This document shows, one piece after another, positions 4,279 to 5,835 of a stretch of 5,835 bases of DNA (positions are counted from its first letter, which is position 1; every line of letters starts with the position of its first letter). The stretch lies in assembly GCA_028708105.1 (NCBI GenBank), contig JAQVZR010000064.1, positions 1 through 5,835 on the forward strand. Reading direction: 5' to 3'. The DNA comes from Desulfoplanes sp. (GTDB taxonomy: Bacteria > Desulfobacterota > Desulfovibrionia > Desulfovibrionales > Desulfomicrobiaceae). Position numbers and translations under genes: made by a program. A model generated the notes under the pieces. That model searched no databases, was not told where the DNA came from, and saw only the letters and a program-made list of their open reading frames with translations.

Positions 4279-5835
4279 CACAGACAAAATCCTGGTTCAG
4301 GCATTTGTGTATTCGGGGAGATGTGGGCTTCTCTTCCTGATGCTGTGCGTGCTGTTTGCGTGTTCTCCCAACCGTGACCGATTGAAGGCAAAACTTGGGT
4401 ACAAGGACCTGTACACCACGATGAAGCATGAGCAGGATGGTGTGAATCAGGTCCGAGAACATGAACGTACGAACCTTGAAACTCTGGCGAAAAAGTCTGC
4501 CTTCGTTGTGGAACCGGAACTTCCTGAATTTAATCCTCTTGAAGAAAATCGTATTTCCATCTCTGTGCGGGATGAGCCATTGCACGACATTCTTTTTGTG
4601 GTGGCCCGCAATGCAGGACTCAATATTGTCATTGATCCGGAGATCAATCTGGAAAATCGGATCACCATCAGTTTTGAAGACACTCCGTCTTCGGTGGTGG
4701 TAGATACGCTCCTGGACGCATACGATCTGGCCTGGACCGTACACGATAATGTTCTCTATGTCCGGAAATTTGAAGAAAAAACTTTTGCCCTGGAGTTCAT
4801 GAATTCCAAATCGGACGTGAGTATTGACAGCGGTGGCGATATCTTCGGGAGTGCCACGGCCGAAGGGGGTTCCAATGATCTGGCCGGGAATTTTCAGGTT
4901 TCTACGACTATGGGCAAAGGCATTGAATCCGATTCCCTGTACGGATTTCTGGAGAAAAATATTGAGGGGCTGATCAAAGGGGATGACGGAAAAAGCGGAA
5001 CCTATGCCCTGGACCCTACCTCCGGCCATTTATATGTGAAAACATCTCCCAAACGTATGAAGGCCATATCTGACCTGGTGGACACCCTGCGTAAAAAATT
5101 ATCTCTGCAGGTTGTTATCGATGCCCAGATCCTGGAAGTCACTTTGACCGATGGTTTCAATCTTGGAGTGGACTGGAATTTTGTACAGGACCGGGTCAGT
5201 AACGGCCGTTCATATTCCTACGGTCTCGGTTTTGATTCGACTAACGGGGTTGGCACCCGTGGGGCTTCGGGGGATACCTCACCTACGGCTCTTATCCTGG
5301 GGCAATCAACCAGCGCCGTGAATTCTCTGGATACAATTTTTCAGGCCACCATCAACGCACTGCAGACCTTTGGCGGGGTGACCGTGGTTTCCAATCCTCA
5401 CATCAGGGCTCGACACGGGAGTCCGGCCCTGATGACGTCCGGAACCACCAAAAGTTATATCAAAGAGATTACCAGGGAAACGGATAGCGATACCAGCAAT
5501 GTGAGTGTTTCCACAGATACAGCCACAGCTTTTCAGGGGGTTATGCTCGGTGTGATGCCTTTTATCCTCGACAATAAATCCGTGGATCTGAATATTTTTC
5601 CCATTACCAGCGAAGTTGATCTTAGCAATGAGCAGACCTTTGCCGACGGCACCACAGTGACCCTGCCCGTGGTGGATGTCCGCAACGTAACGACCAGTGT
5701 ACGGGCTCATGACGGGGACACCATCATCCTCGGGGGATTGATTTACAAATCAGGCTCAAAAACCGATAATTCAGTCCCCGGAGCTGGCGAGATCCCTGGC
5801 CTCGGATGGTTGTTCAACAGTAGAGTAGACAGCGA
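4262..5835 (+). CDS. Outer-membrane secretin with lipoprotein signal, MshL / type IVb-like (3' end outside the window)
   Basis: 524 residues are visible and the gene continues past the right edge. The signal segment (about 22-34) ends in a lipobox, LFAC, with the modified Cys at 34 and Ser at +2, consistent with outer-membrane sorting. An STN/N0-like domain covers about 98-168, then a Gly/Ser/Asp-rich linker (about 186-225). A short N-domain (about 240-278, TYALDPTSGHLYVKTSP) leads into the secretin core from 283. Core hallmarks are VVIDAQILEV (284-293), FGGVTVVSNPHIRARHG (370-386), RNVTTSVRAHDGDTIILGGLI (474-494, split here as RNVTTSV and DGDTIILGGLI) and VPGAGEIPGLGWLF (505-518). There are no AMIN domains as in PilQ and no N1-N2-N3 series as in GspD; this short lipoprotein form fits MshL and type IVb secretins. 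It would form the outer-membrane channel for the pilus or secreted substrate. GTG 4307 is an alternative start that keeps the signal. Confidence 0.92.
   Translation, partial: MERKNNTDKILVQAFVYSGRCGLLFLMLCVLFACSPNRDRLKAKLGYKDLYTTMKHEQDGVNQVREHERTNLETLAKKSAFVVEPELPEFNPLEENRISISVRDEPLHDILFVVARNAGLNIVIDPEINLENRITISFEDTPSSVVVDTLLDAYDLAWTVHDNVLYVRKFEEKTFALEFMNSKSDVSIDSGGDIFGSATAEGGSNDLAGNFQVSTTMGKGIESDSLYGFLEKNIEGLIKGDDGKSGTYALDPTSGHLYVKTSPKRMKAISDLVDTLRKKLSLQVVIDAQILEVTLTDGFNLGVDWNFVQDRVSNGRSYSYGLGFDSTNGVGTRGASGDTSPTALILGQSTSAVNSLDTIFQATINALQTFGGVTVVSNPHIRARHGSPALMTSGTTKSYIKEITRETDSDTSNVSVSTDTATAFQGVMLGVMPFILDNKSVDLNIFPITSEVDLSNEQTFADGTTVTLPVVDVRNVTTSVRAHDGDTIILGGLIYKSGSKTDNSVPGAGEIPGLGWLFNSRVDS

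Noticed and set aside
4241..5029. 262-codon open frame on the minus strand opposite the secretin
   Set aside because: It lies fully antisense to the end of the PilP-like gene and the well-supported N-terminal half of the secretin, and shows no domain of its own.

Overview
The window holds one co-directional (+ strand) block of five genes for the envelope-spanning part of a type IV pilus or type II secretion-like machine. The order is an inner-membrane platform protein (GspF/PilC/MshG family), a small bitopic assembly protein (PilO/GspM-like topology), a large GspL-like protein that appears to join a PilM-like cytoplasmic region to a PilN-like periplasmic domain, a PilP/MshK/GspC-like periplasmic protein, and an outer-membrane secretin with a lipoprotein signal. 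The secretin is most like the short MshL/type IVb class. It runs off the right edge, so the window ends inside the locus. The secretin shows this is a Gram-negative (diderm) bacterium. Balanced base composition and gene style make a Desulfobacterota-like (sulfate-reducer) host my guess, but that is inference only.

Region by region: 1-147 is non-coding leader. Its right part (83-149) has no G on the + strand and contains three copies of a 14-bp unit built from TAAnACC heptamers, ending 10 bases before the first start codon. 148-1377 is the platform gene. 1379-1864 is the small assembly gene, starting with GTG one base after the preceding stop codon. 1865-1934 is the only real gap inside the block (70 bases). 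1935-3638 is the GspL-like gene, 3646-4278 the PilP-like gene, and 4262-5835 the secretin (GTG start, overlapping the previous gene by 17 bases).

The genes fit together as the parts that link the inner membrane to the outer membrane. The GspL-like and PilO-like proteins would pair through periplasmic ferredoxin-like domains. The PilP-like protein would bridge from them to the N-terminal domains of the secretin. The platform protein would couple a cytoplasmic ATPase to pilin extrusion. No ATPase, pilin or prepilin peptidase is present here; these should lie in the flanks or elsewhere. The gene order is neither canonical pilMNOPQ nor the usual msh order.

The most unusual features are the G-free, telomere-like repeat leader without a possible Shine-Dalgarno site, the very acidic Lys/Arg-free N-terminal segment on the GspL-like protein, and tiny ORFs overlapping or abutting the starts of three genes. 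I see no CRISPR array, transposon, RNA gene or clear terminator.
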